A stretch of DNA of 64,000 bases from Dillenia suffruticosa (taxonomy: Eukaryota > Streptophyta > Magnoliopsida > Dilleniales > Dilleniaceae): assembly GCA_033439265.1 (NCBI GenBank), contig JAVTVX010000002.1:2986001-3050000 (forward strand). Reading direction: 5' to 3'. The position numbers were made by a program, and so were the translations under genes. The notes under the pieces were generated by a model that was not told where the DNA came from, did not search any database, and was given only the letters and a program-made list of their open reading frames with translations. Of this stretch, positions 36,801-50,165 are shown piece after piece (the stretch's first letter is position 1; every line of letters starts with the position of its first letter).

Positions 36801-39800
36801 TTCAATGTTGTTTTTGCCTTTACTTCTTGTAGCCAATGATGGCAATTTGATTGCAAAATCATAGTTTTAGTCTGAAATTACTATGGATGTGGTGCTATTA
36901 TGAATTTCAAATATCATATATTTCCTCTGTGACATGTAAGATAAGTACTCATTTAATGCTTCTTGACCTAATTTTTTGAATTTACAAATATTGTAACTTC
37001 CATTTTCAAGTGATTCTCTGTTGAGTTTTGCATCATTTAGTCCCCACTAGCTGTTTTGATAGGTTTGCTATTTGAGTTAAGTCTTCGATTTTTCTTATGG
37101 CTTATCATTTCCTTTCCAATAGCAAGACTTTTGAATTGGTTAATGCTATATTTGTTAAAACAGGAGCTCTCATCTTGATAACAGAATTGCACATGACTCT
37201 ACCTCTGAGGGCAAACAAACTCGAAATGGACTTCAAGGGAGAAAGATGGTGTCTAAAAACTTTGGAACTGTCCATGAAGTCCAAAATGGGAAATTGGATG
37301 TCATACATTCAAGAAAGGTGATCTTTTGTTTATTGTCAAGTTAACCCCGATTATTGTCAGTTATAATAGCTTAATCAAATTGCCAGTACCATGGTACTAT
37401 TTTATCATTTTTTTTCTCCTAAGTGGCCCATAGAAGCTAACTAGACTGTAACTCCATTGGAAGCCAGTGATTGAAAAACAATAGTTTTATTTTGGTAGAC
37501 ATGAAGATAGAGGAATTGACAAACAAGACAAAGAGGATACAACATCTTGCTAAGGCTTTTATCAAAAAGTTATCCTCCTATGCAAAGTAATAAAGGAGGA
37601 AAAAAAATGGAAACCCAATTTAGGAAAAGAAAGTTACCTAGTCTTTGAGGCCCTTAACCCTCATCCCTTTAGAGGCTTTAGTAGTTGAAAACCAAAAAGA
37701 GGCAACATCCCATGTGAAAGTGATTTCGATGATCAAATCCGGTGCTCTGTGCTGGACTTTAAAAGCAGGATCCTTTCAATTAATAATAAGTTCTTGTTCA
37801 CTGCATGCCTGCAAAATGACCGGAACAATATGATCTTGATGGTTTTCTCAAAAGATGATGCTAATGGTTTATATTATTTTCAGTTTTTTCCCCATTTCCC
37901 TTACCAGATCCCTTTTTTTTTCCTCCCTTTTACAATGCAGAGAGAGGGAAGTGTTGCTGCCTCAGCTAACGGGAGGTATGTAATGTTAACTTGTTTTAGA
38001 CTTGATACTAGTACTAGATGGCCCAACTATTCTGTTCTGTTGTATAGATACTGGTCTTCATTTGTTTGATTGTCTGTCTGTCGTGGCATTGCATGATGGG
38101 CAATCTCTTTAACAAGGGAATCCCTCCTTGGCTTTCTTGAAAAGCTTATGTCTACACGTCATGGCTTCCACCTAGGTAGGACACTATCTCATCCTTTGCT
38201 TTTTTTGTCCATTATTTTCTGCCAGACAGGTTCAAGATGATCAATTGCATGGGCAACAGGTTGATCATGAACAAAATTTTAAGTTGCTGAAGGAAAAGAA
38301 CGTATGATATTCCAAAGTTGACTTAGTATTTTGTGTTCAAATGTTGCAGTAGCTGAAATTGGGTGTTGTTTACCATCGAGGATTATTTTATTCATATTCT
38401 TTACATCCTATTAATGTTTCCTTGCAGATTCAAGTTGAAGATTCACATTTGAGTTGTAAGTACAACATCCAAATTCCTTTTATTGCCTGTGATTGTCTAT
38501 CTAATAGCCTTTCTTCAGTTTATTTTTGTGCTTAGTTTTGAGATATTTTATCCTGGCAGACTGGCAAAAAGTACTATATATGGTGGATTGAGTTTACTTT
38601 GTAATATTGATGAAGCTGTTGAATAATTTTATTCTTGATCATTATCACAATTTAGTTTATATCTGGGCAATCTACAAAAGCATCTCAATTAGACGAGCTT
38701 TTCATAGACCTTTGTTATGATAAGTGTCCATTTTGATTCATTCTACAAGTTAGCACATCAATCTATTAATTTATATTCTACACTCCTTTTCAACCAAAAA
38801 AAAAAAAAAAATAAGGCTGAGGATGTAGGGAGGAAATTTATAAATTTGATTTCTATTGGTTAAAAGGGGAGTTTAAGTTTGTTTCACTGTGTTCACCGAG
38901 ATAGGCACATGTAGATATTAAGGAAGAGAACTTAGGTGGTGCGCTTTGAACAACATAAAAGCACAAAATCTATATGCAAAGCTACTACTATATATTATTC
39001 ATTGTTTCAAAAAATAAAAAAGAAAAATCAATGCAATTGTATGTGTTAGGAAACTGGTTCCTTAAATGCAAGAGAAGTTGGTTATTGGTGTTTTGTATGA
39101 CTCGGTAAATAGAGGGACTTACCAACCATTGTGATCTCATGATTACTGCTTACGTGTGATTGAACAATGGTCAATTTGAAGTGGCTCCACTGAGCCAGAG
39201 TTCATCGGTTTAGTGCCTTAAGTTATGTGCTAGTTGCTGCATTTTTTTTCTCCTTTTGTGATGTGCTAAAGCTATTGTCTCGTGGAGTGCTTGCTTGCCT
39301 GCCTCAACTTACTGACCTTGAGAGAAATCATGTGACAGTAAAATCCAAGCCATTGTTGAATGGAACAGCTTGTGATAATCCTGCACCCTCTATTGTAGAA
39401 GAAGAAAATCAATGTTCTGAAGGGCCACATTCAGCAGACATCTCAAGTTCAGATTCCATTTCTTCAGGTGTCCTGACAGCTTCTGGTGTAGATACTAATT
39501 CGCAGTTGTCCCTCAGCTCATCAGGCACGGCAAAGGATGTGGTTCCAGTGCAAGGATCAGTTTCAAGCAAAACTGTTAAGGTAGAGGCAGACTGCTGGAC
39601 CTATTACTAGGGCAACTTTCCAGCGATACGTGGTTTTTCAATTTGTGGTCATTCTTAGCTTTTTTAGTTTGCAAGGACTGTTGACCATTCTAGGTCTGGA
39701 GCCTACATGAATTGTACATCTAATCATATATACCATGTAGCAGTTTCAGCTGCTGCATTGTAGCATTTCTTTTTTCTTTCACACGGACAGTTCTGGCCAG

Positions 39801-40399
39801 GGTTCTTACAGTTCCTTTTCTTTTAATTTCATGTTGCTTTAGGAATTCAAGCTCAACCCAGAAGCAAAAGTATTCTCTCCATCTTTTGTGAATAAAAGAT
39901 CAGCTACCCCACCTGCAGTACAAACCGTTACAAGTATGGCCTACATACCAAATAACTCGACTGTAGTTCCAATAACTACTGCAGCTCCAGAAGTTGGAAT
40001 CAGTACCTTTGTACCTAGTTCATCTCCACCTCTAAAGGTTGCTTCATATGGTAACCTGATAGCTGGAAACGGTGGCAGCAGTTCACACTATACTCAGCCT
40101 GTATGTTTTATTTATGAAGACAGATTTTTCTTTTTGTATCTTTTAATTCTGTCATTTGACACACCGCCTGTTGAACTGCCTGATATTGTGCAACTGTCCT
40201 TTTGATCATTTGTTATTGTGCTGTATGTTGGTTGCCTATTACTGCTTTTGGCTAATGACACCAGCTTGAGTCAACCCTTAGTAGGACAATAGTTTTCAAG
40301 AATTGATTCATGCATGAATCTGCATGGTTAGACAGATCATGAATGATCGTTCCAGTCCAAAGTGAAGTAGGGACAGTTCATATTTCAGCATATTGTCTG

Positions 40400-40433
<34 letters not shown>

Positions 40434-43311
40434 ACGCATGTATGATTTTATTTAGATTATAATGCTTCCAGTGGAATGATGAACACTATAAGAAAACGTT
40501 TTGGGCTTCTGGTCAAGTGGTTAGGAGTATGTTGGAGGGCCTAGTTTGAGCTTAAGTTGAGCTCATTTCTGATATAACCCCCTGAATCTTCTAGCAAACA
40601 TCATTGGAGTTGTAAAAAGATGCCAGAAATAAGCAGGCAGGGTGGTTTATCACAAATGAAAGTATGCATGAGTACAGTCCTCTTCCTTGGGATGGGCATT
40701 GGAATTAGGGTGGCCACTCTTAAACCAATTGACGGAGTAAAGTAGAATTAAGTCTTTGCATTTCATGGTGAAAAAAGTTGCTGCTCTCTTTTTGTCCCAC
40801 AAACATATAACCTGAGTTTTGGAGCTTTATTGTACTATTGACATACGGAGGGAACCAACCAAGGAAAAAAAAAGTATGACCTATAATTTTGGAATGCCCA
40901 TGCCAGATTGATTGGTAATAAATGAGTTAATATTATTGGGTCATGATCATAGCATCATTGACAGAGCATATCATTCAGAGTCTAGTTTCCAACTGCGTAT
41001 CTTTGCTAGTAAATTGACTTCCCAGTTAAAAGAGTGAAATTTTTACTAATTTCTGCTGTACTTTATCGGTGACATTGGTCATCGGACATCTGGGAAACCG
41101 GACACAGCCAGTAAGGCATCCTGGTCAGCATCCTGTTCAAGGTGGCCCTGCTTTTGTCCACCCAAATTCTCAAAATGTAAGCAGCTTTGTTGTTCATTAG
41201 TAAACTATTCTTGTTCCACATATTCATTATTGATGAATGATCCACGTCCCTTTGTGTTTTCTTTGACCAGATCATGGTTGGAAGATTTGGGCAGCTTGTC
41301 TATATGCATCCATTTGCTCATGTAAGATACCATGCCTTCAACAAGCCAACTTTTCATGACTGTATGCTTTACATTAGTGGCTGATTTGAATGTGTAGTCC
41401 TTTATAGCCAGTTGACATTCTTATATTGAAATATCTGGGTATTCCATCTCTGTGTTTAAATTATTGAACTTCATATCTAGTTCACATTTACGACACTAGG
41501 AAATAATCAAAGTACTTCCTCAGGCACCTTTGAGTTTTTCTTCTTGCAAATTGTTGAGGTTTTTAAATTTTATGAAGTAGGAGATCCTTCTGGCTATATG
41601 TGTCATTACTACCCCAAGTGATTACATCTGGAAGGCTGTGTATCCGATTTCAAGAAAAGGCTTTCTGTTGGGGTTCTGAACATGATATACACGCAAACAG
41701 TCTATTGCTCATGACAAGCCTGCAAGGCATATATATATTTCCTGCTTCTTTTATCAAGGTGCCAAATGTGTTTTATGTGACTGTTTTTGTTAATCTTTTG
41801 AACTGTTTGCCCCTACTTTTTATTTCATTATAATATGAGATGAAATCATCTTGCTGTTGGCACTGGAGGCTTTATCTCAAAAAAGTGATCATTGTTCTTC
41901 GATCTCCCACATCACTTACATAGTAATAATAGCACTTCTGTGTTCTTTATGTTGTTTCACACTTATATACAGTTAGCATTCCTATCTGGAATAGACATCT
42001 AAAGACTAGGTATTGTTGGTTTGATTGAGATGGCTATTTTCTTTTTATAAGCTAGAGTTCCTATGTAGCATCTTCTTGACACATGGTACTAAGGCAAATG
42101 ATTAATTCAAGTGCCTAAGCAGGAGGTCATGCATCAACAGTTCACTAGTTACTTAGCTTGTGTTAAGATGGTAACTGTGGAAAGATGAGATGGTCAATAC
42201 TATGGAATATCTTCTTAAAGGAACACTGCAGTGAGGTTCCTGTTTTTTGTTAGTCAATCAACAAATACCTACATGAATTTGGAAGACCCTATTATTGAGA
42301 CTTAATATTACCAGTTACCTTTGAAAGCCCTTAGCTTCAGAACAGTAAACCAAAATGTCCTATGTGATTGATTGCAAAAGCTATTTGACAAGTATTTGTT
42401 GCCACAGGTTGTGTGGACAAAAACTGGCATACACATTGGAAATGGCAATTTGATGTCAAAATTCAGATGAAAAAATATATATTTTTAATTATATCAGTTC
42501 CTTTTTCGTGTTCTTTTTTAATTTTCTTCTTCTATATTTGGTTATGTCATTTTTCTCTTCCCACTTGCATAGGATCATATTTTTTGACTTTATTTTATCA
42601 TTTCCTGGCAGGATGTAGTTCAGAGTGCAGCTGCTCTTTCACAAGTGTCTGCACGACCTGTGCTAAGTCCACATCAAAACCCTTTTCTAAAGCACCAAGG
42701 TATAGAAATGATCTACTGTTACTCTTTTTAACATAATAAGTGAACCTTTTGAAGTGGGTTCTTTAGACTGCTTTATGTATATATTTCATCCGTAAATGAG
42801 AAAATATCTATATCAGATATTCTTATTGGTTTTTAAACTATTTTCACCCGGTTGTTGTAACTGTACAGACTTGTTGGATTCCCTTTTCTACCTGAGGACC
42901 TAGCCTCTGCCAGCAAATTTAGCATGTACAATGTTGATTTTTTTTTTAGATATGTTTTGGACACAAATAGTCCCAGAAAGTGTAAAATGAGCACTTATGT
43001 TCAAGGTCTTATGTTCGGAGGAACCGTGTGATTAAGGGATCTAGTCTGAGAAATTTGACACTGTTCAATTAAGAATTTCTTTCGCTATGTAAAATTTGAC
43101 TGCAACGTATGCATTTGTTTATATTTTTTAAATCAATATTAACCTTTCTCAAGGTTGCAATTTTATTTCAGTTGCAGGAGGTGCGGTACCCCAAGCATTG
43201 CAGCTTTGCGTGACTCCAGCGTTTATGGCTACCGGGCAGCAGCCAATGGCAGTGCCTGGCCACATCCCGCTCTCTGGAGCTAATGGTCTTTATAATGCCA
43301 AATTTCCATGA
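33853..43311 (+). CDS. CID4: CID4-like PABP-interacting protein (ataxin-2 SM domain plus PAM2)
   Basis: Cytoplasmic mRNA-associated protein of the plant CTC-interacting-domain group, related to ataxin-2. Proposed exons: 33853-34027, 34335-34456, 34721-34869, 37164-37317, 37941-37975, 38226-38301, 38428-38455, 39288-39580, 39843-40100, 41108-41176, 41271-41321, 42612-42699, 43172-43311; phases fit and give about 545 aa. Residues about 20-105 form the SM-ATX/Lsm-like domain (LFTTMCIIGLPVEVHIKDGS ... VVLSGDLVQIVVK). The PAM2 motif is FKLNPEAKVFSPSF at residues 346-359, the ligand for the PABP MLLE domain. The rest is low-complexity, Ser/Pro-rich, ending GANGLYNAKFP. An LsmAD domain was not recognised. 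The upstream TTG in the frame is ignored; ATG 33853 starts MGSRNRV. Intron 2 begins with GC. The exon 8 start and exon 10 start are the least certain borders. Confidence 0.85.
34870..37163 (+). other. Long intron 3 of the CID4-like gene
   Basis: A 2.3-kb intron with no supported gene. A minus-strand frame at 35550-35858 (102 codons) has no recognisable motif. Small (TTTTTG)n and (ATT)n runs lie near 36145 and 36418. Confidence 0.5.
40395..40433 (+). repeat. Compound (TGTC)n(TC)n microsatellite in CID4 intron 9
   Basis: Tandem GTCT/TGTC units pass directly into CT dinucleotides. It is purely intronic. Just downstream (about 40503-40530) is a tRNA A-box-like phrase, TCTGGTCAAGTGGTTAGGAG, perhaps a SINE fragment. 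Confidence 0.7.
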
Positions 43312-43619
43312 TACGCATAATTTTGTATGACATTGCCCTTTTTGGAGTTTTTCTCCCCCAAAATTTTGGCCAATATTTTTAGAGGTTAGAGTTAGCGGAG
43401 TTCTATCTCAATCAGTTCTCTGTAATTTTATGAGATGATTAGAATTGGGTGAACCTCTACTATTGAGAGGTAGAAACTGTAAAGTCTTGTTCAAAAGATC
43501 AAAATGTTATTTGTTTTTCCTGCAAGACATTTGCCGAATATTGAAAAAAATTGATATTGGTCCATTAATATTGATACAGCCAAATTCATTTTCAGCAATA
43601 ATAGTTCTTTGTGTTTTGT

Positions 43620-43625
43620 AATAAA
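43620..43625 (+). terminator. Candidate poly(A) signal of the CID4-like gene
   Basis: AATAAA about 310 bp after the TGA at 43309-43311, in a T-rich 3' flank. Position is plausible for a plant 3' UTR; not proven. Confidence 0.35.
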
Positions 43626-45659
43626 CTCACCGAGTTAGTCTTGAATATTGTGGTTATTCTGGCCAGCATGCTTGCTTGGACATTGTGTGTTTGTATCAAG
43701 GCGATGACCATTCCTCTAATATATTTCTCTCTCAAGACTCCAAAATAAATTTGGGATTAAAGGTTAGGCCATTGTTGTTGGTTCATGGCCATGGCCACTC
43801 CTCTTATCAAAAATTAGAGATTGCAGGATTCAATGTTTTTGCACGCTTACTCCATCCATATGAACCACTCAACAATGTGCAAGAATTTTTTTTTTCTAAT
43901 ATTTATTTATTTTTTCTAAATCCATTACAATATTGAACATGTTTACTCAAAAATGTTGAGACCAAAAATTAGAAATATGAAAATTGATGTTACTTTCATT
44001 TTCGTTGTGTTTAGCATCAAAGTTATAATCAATATTGAAATATCAATATTGCTCGAAATTAAATTATAGTGTAAATATAATTTGGTTGATTGTGCAAGTA
44101 TATATAATTAGCCGCATATATCTTACTAAAATATAATAGACCCCACATACTCGAACCGGATTAATCAAGCAAAACCCGGATATCGACAGTGAAAACCAAA
44201 AAAATATATATATATCTTACTAAAATATGGCATACACTCATTAGGGCCTCACTTTGAAGAAAATCTTCACCAATAAATTTGTATATATTTCATGCAATAT
44301 GGTGGAAGTAATGATTCTATCTATTGTTGTTGAAATTTAATGAATATCATCAATCATGGTGAATCGTATGTTTGTAAACCTTGTACCGAAATCACACTTT
44401 CCTGTTATCTATAATTTGATTATTCATATGTGTCTTTTGTATTAGATTATCAATTTATGACACAATCCCATATTTCAAATCTTTAAATTTTTTTTTTTTA
44501 ATTTTTCATTATTAAACTCTGAAATGATGTCAAATTTATTTAAACCAAAACTAAATTGATCGTTTCAATTTAGAAAGAAGAGGACTAAATTCTAAAACTT
44601 TTATTATAGTTTTGATTTAATTTTATTTTTAATTCTGTTTTTAATTTAAAATCTAATATATATAATATAACATAAAAAGATAAAAATAAATGAGAAATTT
44701 ATTTCACAAATTTGTTGATAATATACAAAAAAAAATAAGAATTCATATTCTTTTTTGGGCAAAGATTGATATATATATATATATATATATTTTTTTTTTT
44801 TACTTTAATTAAACATATTACAAATAAAATAAAATAAGAAGGATGACTAGCAATTTGGGTTCAAAGAAAGAAGAATCACATCCTGAACCATAGTAATCTG
44901 TTAATTGTCTAATAATAGTGATTTGTTAGTGATTAGCCATCTTGGATTGTATAAATAGTGAAAACTCGCCGATCATAGTAAGATATTCATTTTATAATAT
45001 TACTTTGCTAACGTTGTATTTTTTTTTATTTAGAATTATACTATAATTAATCTGATTCGAATGTTTATCGAATTCATTTTAAAAGATTACTTTGTTAATG
45101 TTATTTTTATTTTTAAATTTTAAATTTGAAATTTAATTAAAAGATTAATATTCTTATTTATTATTCTGACTTATCGTTGATGGATCCGTATATTTTTGCT
45201 TTATATGATCTTCAAATTTGGAAGAAAAAAAGGCATACATGTACCGATGATTAATTGACAGATAAATTTTTTATCCTTCTTTCATTGGTTCCATGGATAT
45301 GTTCTCTAGATCTGTGTTTTTTTTGGGGTATTTTTATTGCTTTAATGGTTTAGATCTGATTAACCTTTTCTTGAATGGTATTTTTTTTGGGATATTTTCA
45401 TAGATTCCGTGGGTGTTTATTACCATTATCTGTCAAATTTTTCATACAAAGATTTAATTTCCAACGTCTTTTTATTCTTATATTTTAAATTAAATATTTG
45501 ATTAAGAGATCTATTACTCTAACCGATTAGGCTCTGGTACCAAAATCTTATTTATAGGGTCAACTATACATTGGTTTACCCCTTCCAAAATCTTTAGAAA
45601 TCAAAAGAACTACTACGTGGGATATATATTTGGAATTACGACCGCAGAAGGGATAAACA

Positions 45660-45755
45660 ATTCTTCATGTTCGCTCTTAAAAGGACAATCTAGTGATATA
45701 AATTTTCTTCTCTCAATCTGGTGATCTCAGTTTCAAATCCGTATATAACCAAAAA
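45660..45755 (+). repeat. SINE-like fragment, type 1
   Basis: The sequence GGACAATCTAGTGATATAAA, then a T/C stretch, 'CAATCTGGTGATCTCAGTTT', 'CAAATCCGTA' and an A-rich tail, parallels 49828-49905 position by position. The spaced A-box-like start and TTCAAATCC-type B box suggest a tRNA-derived origin. Confidence 0.45.
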
Positions 45756-45773
45756 AAATTTTTTATACCAATG

Positions 45774-45955
45774 TCTTATAACTCAGTTGGTTCAAGAACT
45801 GACGTCTCTTAATCATGATCGAGATTTTGATCACTCATGGAAACGAAAAAATCAATGCTGGGAGACCTGTCTCTTAAAGTAAGCCCTGCAAGTGGTCGAT
45901 CTAAATTAGTAGGAACGAAACTCCGGATACTGGATTGGTGGCCAAAACCATGGTA
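45774..45955 (+). repeat. SINE-like element, type 2
   Basis: An A-box-like TAACTCAGTTGGTTCAAGA is followed about 35 bp on by a B-box-like ATCGAGATTTTGATCAC. A body follows with TGGGAGACCTGTCTC, AGTGGTCGATCTAAATTAGT and ACGAAACTCCGGATACTGG, ending at an A10 run. Related bodies occur at 50000-50165, 54570-54715 and 56765-56930. Pol III promoter-like spacing fits a plant tRNA-derived SINE. Confidence 0.55.
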
Positions 45956-47014
45956 CCAAAAAAAAAAAAATTCTTTATGTCCTTGAAACCGATTTTTGAT
46001 CGGGGCTTGTGACTATTCTTAATTAGTTTATTTTTTATAATTTTCTTTCTGATTTTAATGGATGATATCAATAAAAAACTATCATAATGGTTTCTCATAC
46101 AAAGTTAAGACCAATCTGTTACTGTGAAATTAATCTTTTTATTTATTAAAATCTGTGTTGTAGATGAATCTAAAACTCGAAAACAGAAAAACAAGCGCTT
46201 GCCATGGCAGTAGCACAGCTAATGAATGGCATTGCCTTTGGGTGCCAATAATAAAATTAATAAATCAATTTCGTTTAAATAATTACAAGATATACATTAA
46301 ATTTTTAAGCACTAAGCTGCCAGTAAAAAGCTGCTATTATCCCGAACTCTGACCATTTGAATCATATCATGCAAAATCATATGATATCACAATAAAGCAA
46401 AATTCAATTAGACATAACAAATTAATTTGTCACACAGACAACAAAATGCAACTTCTCAATCGTAGAAACAATTAAAATTTTAGAATAAATCTAAACAACG
46501 CACAAACCGGGAGTTCTATTGTATTGTTGACAATTGTTGGACGGATTTTGTTTGATTAATCCGGTCTGAGCATTATAAGGTCTATTGAGAGTTGGCTCTC
46601 ATAATATTTTTTTTTTTCAAAACTCTAACTTGAGATCTCTGGTTAGGGGGTAAAGCATCCGATCATTCAATTCAAAGGAGTTTGGTGTTATGGAAGTATT
46701 TATAAGTAAAAAGAAAAACGGAGAGAGAGATATATATATAGTAAAAGAGATGAGTAACAAAAAAAAAAAACAATTAGAAAACATCAAGAATCAATAGGAA
46801 TTGACAGGAGTAACATAAAAAAACAATTAGAAAACACCAAGAATCAATAGGTATTGCCAGTCAGCAATGAAGAAAGTATTAACCATGGTGGCAGCCAGGC
46901 TTAAGAGAGTGTTTAGATGGCAATTAGTTATTCTCATGTTCTTAAACGCACAGAGAGAGGAATGTGATACATTACATGAATGAACTTAAAATTTGTTTCT
47001 TGCTAGATAAAACT

Positions 47015-47020
47015 TTTATT
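47015..47020 (-). terminator. Candidate poly(A) signal of LPAT copy A
   Basis: TTTATT on the plus strand is AATAAA for the minus-strand gene, 45 bp beyond the stop codon at 47065. Close but plausible. Confidence 0.35.
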
Positions 47021-47064
47021 CGACCTAGGAAATAGAAAAGCATAGAGCATACAAAATATGAACT

Positions 47065-48751
47065 TCAATGAGATTTTTCGACTAATACAAGAGGCCTTTG
47101 GGATTCAGGGAGGTTTTTGACATAAACATCATGTACCAAATTGATGTACTCATCAATGTTGTCAACCGTCCAGCCATCTGTTTTGATGGGGGGTAGATAC
47201 TTAACTGTAATGGGCGTTGGCCGAAGACGTAAGCTTCCTTTCTGCCAAGCTAGATGTGTGCCTATCAAGAGTATTGGCACGATCGGAAGCCCAGTTTGTA
47301 TTGCCATGTGAACAAAACCCTGCATTAGAAAGTATCAAAAAAGAATTGAGGAGTATTTAGGATTATGTTTTCAAAACAATTGATTTAGAAAAAATTTACA
47401 AATCATTTCCTATCATCCTGAAAAATTGACTAGTTATTCCAGAACTTAAACCTTTTTGAATGGGAGTAGTCGACCATTTCTAGATCGGGTGCCTTCAGGA
47501 AAAAGGACCAAAGACAAGTTGTTCTTAACAATAGCCTGAGCCGCCTAAGCATGACAAAGATAAATTAGACTTAGAAATCCACCCAGAAGGACCGTGTTAA
47601 TATAATACTTAAACCTTTTTCAATGATTCGATTGCTGCAGTTGGGTTGGAGCGATCGATACGAATATGGTGTGCCAAAGTGTAGATTTGCCCATATATTG
47701 GGTAGAATATGATCTGCAAAGAAAGGTTACTCATGAAAGAAGCTCAAGTTCTATTTTTCATTCAAAATAGCATTTGTCGGGCCCAAACTTGGCCCAGCCT
47801 CTGACCCGGCCCGGAAGCTAACCCAGAATAATAAAAAGAGGAGAGAAAAATCAAGGTCCAATTCTATGGACCAATTTTAAGAATCAAGCTTGCCCAAATC
47901 CAGAATGGAGCCATCAAGAGTATATACCTCTTTCTTTGCAATGCCAACGGTTCCTACCGGGCATAACCACATCATGAGCAAAATGTCTATAGGAGATGCA
48001 TGATTACTTATATATATAGCTCTGTTTTTGGTGTTCTCGATGCCTTCGATTTTTATTGGGTTCCCCAAAATCTTCATCTGCAATTTAAGATTTGATCAAA
48101 TTCTTAAAATCGAGAAAACAATACCAAAAGCTTCTGCAGGACATCAATATATAGTGTAAGTTGAGATTTGGATTTACATTCTATAATCATTTTCATTTGT
48201 GCATGCTGCCAAAACACTGTAACCCACAAAACAAAAGTGAGATTGGGCGGCCAAAACCCACCTTCTAAACCCAAAGACCATCAATTTCAAAGTATGCAAT
48301 TCCAAAGATGAGCCCCATGTTTTAGATGAGATTTTAAAATTAATGTTTTCAGCATAAAAAATTATTTAAATGATAATAATTTTTATTTTTATAAAAGTTT
48401 AAAAAAAAAATCACTTTTATTTAGAAATAATTGAAATGAAATCAGATAGAGGAAAGAAATGCATACCAACAACCAACCATTGAGTTGTCCACACATATTC
48501 CCCTGTTTGATCCTCTCCCAAGGCCAAGGCAAAAGCAGGGTCATAATAACAGCCCACACCATACCCGTAATTAAAAACGTTAAAAAACATGCAACTAGTC
48601 TCAACAGTGATATCAAAGTACAAAACCATTCTCCATCATCCTCAAAACCCTCATTCACTTCCTTCTGTTTCTCTTCTCCTTCCTCATCTTTGTCTTCCTT
48701 CACCTTCATTGAACTGCCAAACAAGCTCCCCAGTCTCCTCATTCGCACCAT
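47065..48751 (-). CDS. LPAT: Class-B lysophosphatidic acid acyltransferase, tandem copy A
   Basis: 1-acyl-sn-glycerol-3-phosphate acyltransferase: transfers a fatty acyl group from acyl-CoA to the sn-2 position of LPA, giving phosphatidic acid at the ER. Exons (minus): 48751-48467, 48077-47928, 47713-47615, 47544-47452, 47319-47065; 293 aa, phases all 0. Residues about 1-40 are charged and acidic. A membrane segment (about 45-78) ends in the family phrase LLPWPWERIKQGN. Catalytic block I is NHASPID (His121, Asp126), the acyl-acceptor block is FPEGTRS (193-199), and the conserved RIDRSNP is in exon 3. The closest remembered relatives are the coconut and meadowfoam-type microsomal enzymes, some with medium- or very-long-chain preference; preference cannot be read here. 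Two in-frame ATGs occur at the start (MVRM); the first is taken. Confidence 0.9.
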
Positions 48752-49827
48752 CGTCCTGGATAAGAATTCAGTAACATAGGATATTATATATCAATAGAAG
48801 TGTTTGCTTATAGAAAGTGAGAGAGAGACAGAGACTTACGGTTGCTGTTACTGTCGGTGTGAGGGTCTGAAGATGGGTTGAGTTTTTAGTTTGTTTCTCT
48901 AATGTAGGGTTTATAATTATATAGGAAAACAAGTTAAAACAGCAAAGGGCAAGTGTTTTCATGTTTTGTTTGCTCACATGGTTTTTAAACATGTGGCTTT
49001 TGGAATCTTGAATTGGGAAGGAAGCCATTGGACGGTTGGCATAGGACAAAAAAGGTTTGGTTTAGTGCTAATGCAAAGACCAAATGTTTTACATATTTTG
49101 TTTGCTCACAGGGTTCTGTGTACGTCTGGGTTGGAATCACGGATTAGAGAGGAAGGTGATCTCAGCTTTATTGTCCTTAAAATGGCCCAAGGGTGGCAAG
49201 ATTTGCATGGCGCGCGTTGTTACCTTCACTATGAACTTCACTTATTAGTTATTTGGGACTTTTTTTTTTCCTTTGCAAATCGTGATAGTAATACATAAGG
49301 GTCTTATCTAATTTAATTAATAGAAATTGTTAATGTAATATTAAAAATTTTAAAGCCCATCCTACATAAAATTATATGTAAAAGATGGGCTATAGAAGAA
49401 AAGGGTTATCACCTTTTCCTGAAATTTAAATTATTTGGTAATACATGAAATGTAGCTCTCCTCTTAACCCATGCATGGCTAGCTCACTGGCATGGCCTAT
49501 TTTTTGAGCAAGCCTCCTCAGTACTTCTAGTTCCCAGACTTGACCCGAGTGGGAATAAAATTTTTGGGATTGACCAACCTGTCACTGAGGCAAATTGTGT
49601 TGGATCTACACAAGGAGACTTAGGAGGGATTATTATTATTATTATTATTATTATAATTATTATTTAAAAAAAAAATCAGCTGAATTATACAAATCCCATG
49701 AGGGATTTACCACCGTCTCTCTTGGCCGCAATCCTAATTGCCCCTTTTTAACTTTCTTCAAGTCTCTGATTTCATAGTTTCCAAGGTCCTGTACCCAATA
49801 AAAAAAAAATAGTTTCCATGGTTTCTA

Positions 49828-49905
49828 TGGGGATAGTTTAATGGTATAAATTCTCCTCCTCCAATCTGATGATTTCATATTCGAATTTTTGTAAAATAAA
49901 AAGAA
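49828..49905 (+). repeat. SINE-like fragment, type 1 (second copy)
   Basis: GGGATAGTTTAATGGTATAA, then TTCTCCTCCTCCAATCTGAT and ATTCGAATTTTTGTA before an A-rich tail. It matches 45660-45755 in order and spacing. A-box and B-box-like blocks are about 40 bp apart. Confidence 0.45.
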
Positions 49906-49999
49906 ATAATTTCCAAGCAACAAAAAAAAGGGGATTTTGGTTCAATGAATTTTTCGAACGTGCCATATAAACATTGTAAGGACCAACGTAGGTTTGCTC

Positions 50000-50165
50000 A
50001 ACTAAATGTGGGGTTGAGTTCCTTTAAATATGACTGAGATTCGATTCCCGCTGGGAGTATCGAGCCTTCATGTGTATGGAGTATTTCCCGTTGGGAGACT
50101 CGTCATCCGAAAATGAGCCACTATAGTAGTCGGTTCAGATTAATCGGGACGAAACCTTAGATATA
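50000..50165 (+). repeat. SINE-like element, type 2 (second copy)
   Basis: Contains a B-box-like GAGATTCGATTCCCGC and a body with GGGAGACTCGTCATCCGAAA, AGTAGTCGGTTCAGATTAAT and CGGGACGAAACCTTAGATA, in parallel with 45855-45940. Part of the same family as 45774-45955. Confidence 0.5.

Larger units (their letters stand above)
43630..47010. other. Intergenic desert with SINE-like fragments
   Basis: No gene is supported. It contains an (AT)n run at 44769-44790, homopolymer A/T tracts and several tRNA-derived SINE-like pieces (separate entries). The open frames at 43676, 45901 and 46164 are short and featureless. Confidence 0.55.
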
